Origin: Methanobrevibacter sp.
GTDB taxonomy: Archaea > Methanobacteriota > Methanobacteria > Methanobacteriales > Methanobacteriaceae
Reading direction: 5' to 3'
Assembly (NCBI GenBank): GCA_017434525.1
Contig: JAFRFD010000068.1
Span: 1 to 40,521 of the forward strand
DNA: 40,521 nt
Both the position numbers and the translations under genes were made by a program. Position 1 is the stretch's first letter. Every line of letters starts with the position of its first letter. Under the pieces are notes generated by a model. It was given only the letters and a program-made list of their open reading frames with translations. It searched no databases and was not told where the DNA came from. Positions 38,249 to 40,521 of the stretch are shown piece after piece.

Positions 38249-38277
38249 AATATAATAAAAATAAGGGTTATCGTAAA
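38249..38277 (-). promoter_or_regulatory. Sigma70-like promoter of the coaD operon
   Basis: TTTACG (38277-38272), 17 bases, TATATT (38254-38249). Expected start about 38242, only a few bases before the coaD ATG at 38239. Confidence 0.78.
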
Positions 38278-38283
38278 CCCTTA
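38262..38283 (-). terminator. Intrinsic terminator
   Basis: An 8-base-pair stem (TAAGGGTT / AACCCTTA) with a six-base loop and T-rich minus-strand tail. Ends the operon 40444 to 38290. Confidence 0.8.
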
Positions 38284-38289
38284 CTTCTA

Positions 38290-38574
38290 TCAATCTGCTT
38301 CATTACCGAATTCTTTTCTGATTGCGGCTAACCAATTATCAAACGCTAATGTTGACCTTACTTGTGAAGGTTCTCCAAAAACTTGTTCATATGTTTTGAA
38401 TGCTCCACAATCAGGATCATAATTTTCATCTATTTCTAACTTAAATTTAAAATCATGACCCAAAGCGTTTTCAAGTTTAGCATAAGCTTTTGACATCTTT
38501 GGAAGATTAGTTCCACAATAGATTGTTGCCCAAGCGTTAAATTTATTTAACACTGCAATATAATAATGATGCAT
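38290..38574 (-). CDS. Hypothetical protein (94 aa)
   Basis: Starts MHHYYIAVLNKFNAWATIYC. Alpha/beta, with a conserved-looking helix (KAYAKLENALGHDFKFKLEI). One base separates it from the metallophosphoesterase gene. No family recognised. Confidence 0.76.
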   Translation of the reverse strand: MHHYYIAVLNKFNAWATIYCGTNLPKMSKAYAKLENALGHDFKFKLEIDENYDPDCGAFKTYEQVFGEPSQVRSTLAFDNWLAAIRKEFGNEAD

Positions 38575-39483
38575 TTACACCTCGATAATAAAGTCTTCGT
38601 GTGTCATTCTTGTTTGTGTTCGTTCTATCTTTTCACCAGTATAATCCACAATATCACAATATGGCATGTAATCACTTGGATAACCGAAAGGATTACAACG
38701 AATATGAATGATATTTCCTTTAGAATTTACATATTCAGCCATCCTCCGACCATGAACATGACCACAAATCCAATATGAATCGTTCTCCATTTCCTCTAAA
38801 AATTGTTCTCCTTTAAAATAGAAAACATAATTCCATGGATCATTACGAAATTCAAATGGAATACCAAGTTCATAAGGAACGAAATGAGTGACTATAATCT
38901 TTGGTTTCTGTTTTACAATATTCATCATCAACTGTTCTTGATAATTCCATATTGCAGCTGGAACTTGACGAAAATATCGCCAATGTTTCCCATCATACCA
39001 GTTCCGTTTCCAAGCAGTAAATGCATCTAACCCATAAGTAGGTGCTTCACACTTGAAATCACACATTCCCATACAACCGCCAATACCATTAACGATATTA
39101 CCGTCAAGAAAATGGACATTTGGAATTGCATCGCAGATTTCTTTCATCTTTGCAATTTTTTGTTCACTAGACGTAAACTGCAAATTAGACTTTGAGTCTG
39201 TTGCACCCCTACATGTTAAGTCATGATTACCCAAAACCAAATATACTTCTGGATATTTTTTGGCAATCCAAGGAATCATCCTGGAGAACCGTAAATAATC
39301 ATTTGAATAATCACCAGCGAGAATTATTGCATCAGCTTCTGGTAAGAAATGAGTATTCCAAATATATTCTAGTGTATCTATGGTCACATCTTCAGCGGGA
39401 TCAGCCATCTTATAGCGGGCAGGTTTGACCGCATATGCTTCATAGAAATCAATATGTAAATCACTGAGAATATAGTACTTCAT
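38575..39483 (-). CDS. Calcineurin-like metallophosphoesterase (302 aa)
   Basis: The metal-ligand motifs appear in order: SDLHID (7-12), AGDYSND, GNHDLTCRG, VTHFVPYE and GHVHGR near residue 245. This is a complete binuclear phosphoesterase site. Possible substrates are nucleotides, cyclic nucleotides or phosphoproteins; nothing in the sequence tells which. No signal peptide, so cytosolic. Confidence 0.9.
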   Translation of the reverse strand: MKYYILSDLHIDFYEAYAVKPARYKMADPAEDVTIDTLEYIWNTHFLPEADAIILAGDYSNDYLRFSRMIPWIAKKYPEVYLVLGNHDLTCRGATDSKSNLQFTSSEQKIAKMKEICDAIPNVHFLDGNIVNGIGGCMGMCDFKCEAPTYGLDAFTAWKRNWYDGKHWRYFRQVPAAIWNYQEQLMMNIVKQKPKIIVTHFVPYELGIPFEFRNDPWNYVFYFKGEQFLEEMENDSYWICGHVHGRRMAEYVNSKGNIIHIRCNPFGYPSDYMPYCDIVDYTGEKIERTQTRMTHEDFIIEV

Positions 39484-39485
39484 TT

Positions 39486-39698
39486 TTATTTTCTTTTAAT
39501 ATAAATTTCACCGCGTTTTATCAAATTATCACCTGGGAATATATAATCACAACCATATGAACTTAATGTAACCCAACATCTTCTTAAAAAGTGCTTTTTA
39601 TCTGTTGTCTTATCTTCGCCAGAATACATACAACAGAATGGACATCTTGTATTACAACGATTTGTAATGTTTATATAAAGTCTTGTTCCCTTCTTCAT
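39486..39698 (-). CDS. Mini protein with radical-SAM cysteine motif (70 aa)
   Basis: LYINITNRCNTRCPFCCMYS (7-26) contains C15-x3-C19-x2-C22, the [4Fe-4S] motif of radical SAM enzymes, in the typical sequence setting (NxTNRCNxxCxxC). The usual TIM-barrel of about 200 residues is absent; only a basic 45-residue tail follows. It may be a remnant, a partner protein, or a minimal cluster binder. The frame is intact and lies between two full genes, with one-base overlap upstream. Confidence 0.78.
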   Translation of the reverse strand: MKKGTRLYINITNRCNTRCPFCCMYSGEDKTTDKKHFLRRCWVTLSSYGCDYIFPGDNLIKRGEIYIKRK

Positions 39699-40444
39699 TA
39701 CATAATCCTTTGTAAATTAAAATATTCTTCTTGATTAAGTTTCATTAGAATCTTATTACCACCAAATCGGTCATGTCTTACAAAATATCTAATTAATTCA
39801 GGTTCAAAAATTTCTTGTCCATTGACAATACCTGTTACAACAGAAGACTTAACTGTTAGTAACCAATATGTAATATCAATATTGGTAGAAGAGGTAAGTT
39901 TTTTATTTTCTGTCTTAAACTTATATGCATTAATAACACTACCATTCAATAATGTTCTAATACCTTCTCTTAAGGTAAGATTATGCTCAATGCATTCTTC
40001 ATCAGACAAATTACGTTTCTTATGATTTACAATCCAAGGGAACTTCTCCATAAGAATAGGTAACTTTGCTTCGTAGATTTCGATTGCTCTGACAAGACGT
40101 GCGAGAAGCTGGTCATGGAAATCTATTTCAGATAATGTCGTATCTTCCCAGCGAAGTAACTTTTCTTTTTCAAGATATGTCTTTCCTGATTCATCTCTTC
40201 GCCAGGTTCTCATTCGCTTATAAATCGGTTCAACTTCAAACTTGTCAGTAAGAAGATAATAATCACAATCATTAATCTTAAATGACGTTGCAATTTCAAA
40301 TCCTTCTCCTGGAATATCCAGAAGATAACCGATTTCTACATTTTTATACAGAAACGATGTGTTACCAAGACTATCCAAATTAACTGAGATACCGTAACCT
40401 TCAAGTTCTTTTGGGTCATAACATTTTTCAAATGGAAAAGACAT
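39698..40444 (-). CDS. Hypothetical protein, first gene of operon (248 aa)
   Basis: Starts MSFPFEKCYDPKELEGYGIS after AAGGAG. Beta-rich N-terminal half (FKINDCDYYLLTDKFEVEP) and helical second half with a DFHDQLLARLVRAIEIYEAK segment. No family recognised. It and the radical-SAM-motif gene overlap by one base, so the two may act together. Confidence 0.79.
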   Translation of the reverse strand: MSFPFEKCYDPKELEGYGISVNLDSLGNTSFLYKNVEIGYLLDIPGEGFEIATSFKINDCDYYLLTDKFEVEPIYKRMRTWRRDESGKTYLEKEKLLRWEDTTLSEIDFHDQLLARLVRAIEIYEAKLPILMEKFPWIVNHKKRNLSDEECIEHNLTLREGIRTLLNGSVINAYKFKTENKKLTSSTNIDITYWLLTVKSSVVTGIVNGQEIFEPELIRYFVRHDRFGGNKILMKLNQEEYFNLQRIM

Positions 40445-40470
40445 AATTTACTCCTTATACATTAATTTTA

Positions 40471-40499
40471 AATATAATAAAAAACAGGTATCTTGTAAA
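40471..40499 (-). promoter_or_regulatory. Sigma70-like promoter
   Basis: TTTACA (40499-40494), 17 bases, TATATT (40476-40471). A leader of about 20 bases carries AAGGAG before the ATG at 40444. Confidence 0.82.
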
Positions 40500-40509
40500 T
40501 ACCTGTTTT
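40481..40509 (-). terminator. Intrinsic terminator of the next upstream operon
   Basis: A 10-base-pair stem (AAAACAGGTA / TACCTGTTTT) around a nine-base loop that holds most of the next -35 box, followed by T residues on the minus strand. Confidence 0.82.
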
Positions 40510-40521
40510 ACATTTTTAACC

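Noticed and set aside
1..40521. tRNA genes, CRISPR arrays, insertion sequences, or a recoded genetic code
   Set aside because: No cloverleaf, regularly spaced repeats or transposase motifs were seen by eye, and TAA, TAG and TGA all end well-defined genes. A tRNA search program was not available.

Overview
The window reads as part of a large, AT-rich tailed-phage genome (T4-like or jumbo type). About 90 mostly small genes are packed head to tail with TAATG or ATGA junctions. There are no ribosomal, housekeeping or transposon genes, most products resemble no familiar family, and T4-type late promoters (TATAAATA) are visible. Signal peptides and one lipoprotein-like protein suggest a Gram-negative host, but the host cannot be named from the sequence. 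The standard code fits, with TAA the commonest stop and TAG and TGA also used. No structural, replication or packaging genes, tRNA genes or CRISPR arrays were recognised, and no gene-free stretch exceeds 300 bases.

Layout. (1) 1-3.74 kb: a minus-strand operon from a sigma70-like promoter, with small hypothetical proteins and a Thg1-like tRNA-His guanylyltransferase. (2) 3.76-7.1 kb: a minus-strand late operon of diverse proteins sharing an N-terminal tag close to MNLNEAKQLLKKNGYIVE, which may be a capsid-targeting peptide. (3) 7.1-7.9 kb: a divergent late plus-strand unit with one more, variant-tagged protein. (4) 7.9-13.9 kb: two converging late operons for glycan synthesis. They encode four glycosyltransferase-like proteins plus a 41-residue remnant, an SDR-cytidylyltransferase fusion and a CDP-glycerol glycerophosphotransferase-like protein, which together look like a polyol-phosphate (teichoic-acid-like) pathway. 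(5) 13.9-40.4 kb: eight consecutive minus-strand operons of probable early genes. Recognisable members are a tagged P-loop protein, a DUF488 protein, a SLOG-fold protein, a Pth2-like protein, four tandem small membrane proteins, a shikimate dehydrogenase-like AroE, an exported protein next to a lipoprotein-like one, CoaD and CoaE (the last two steps of CoA synthesis), a metallophosphoesterase and a 70-residue protein with a radical-SAM cysteine motif.

Regulation is unusually legible. Most early operon boundaries are one compact element: a terminator hairpin whose loop and 3' arm hold the -35 box (TTGACA or TTTACA) of the next promoter, then 16-18 (usually 17) bases, then TATATT. Several promoters lie so close to the start codon that the mRNAs should be nearly leaderless. 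The late units instead use TATAAATA, sometimes directly after a terminator. Tagged and glycan genes are late, which fits products for the virion or the end of infection; the metabolic genes (CoA, shikimate, tRNA) are in early-type operons.

Several genes shorter than 60 codons were found by translating the gaps by eye. Family calls come from motif recognition without database searches.
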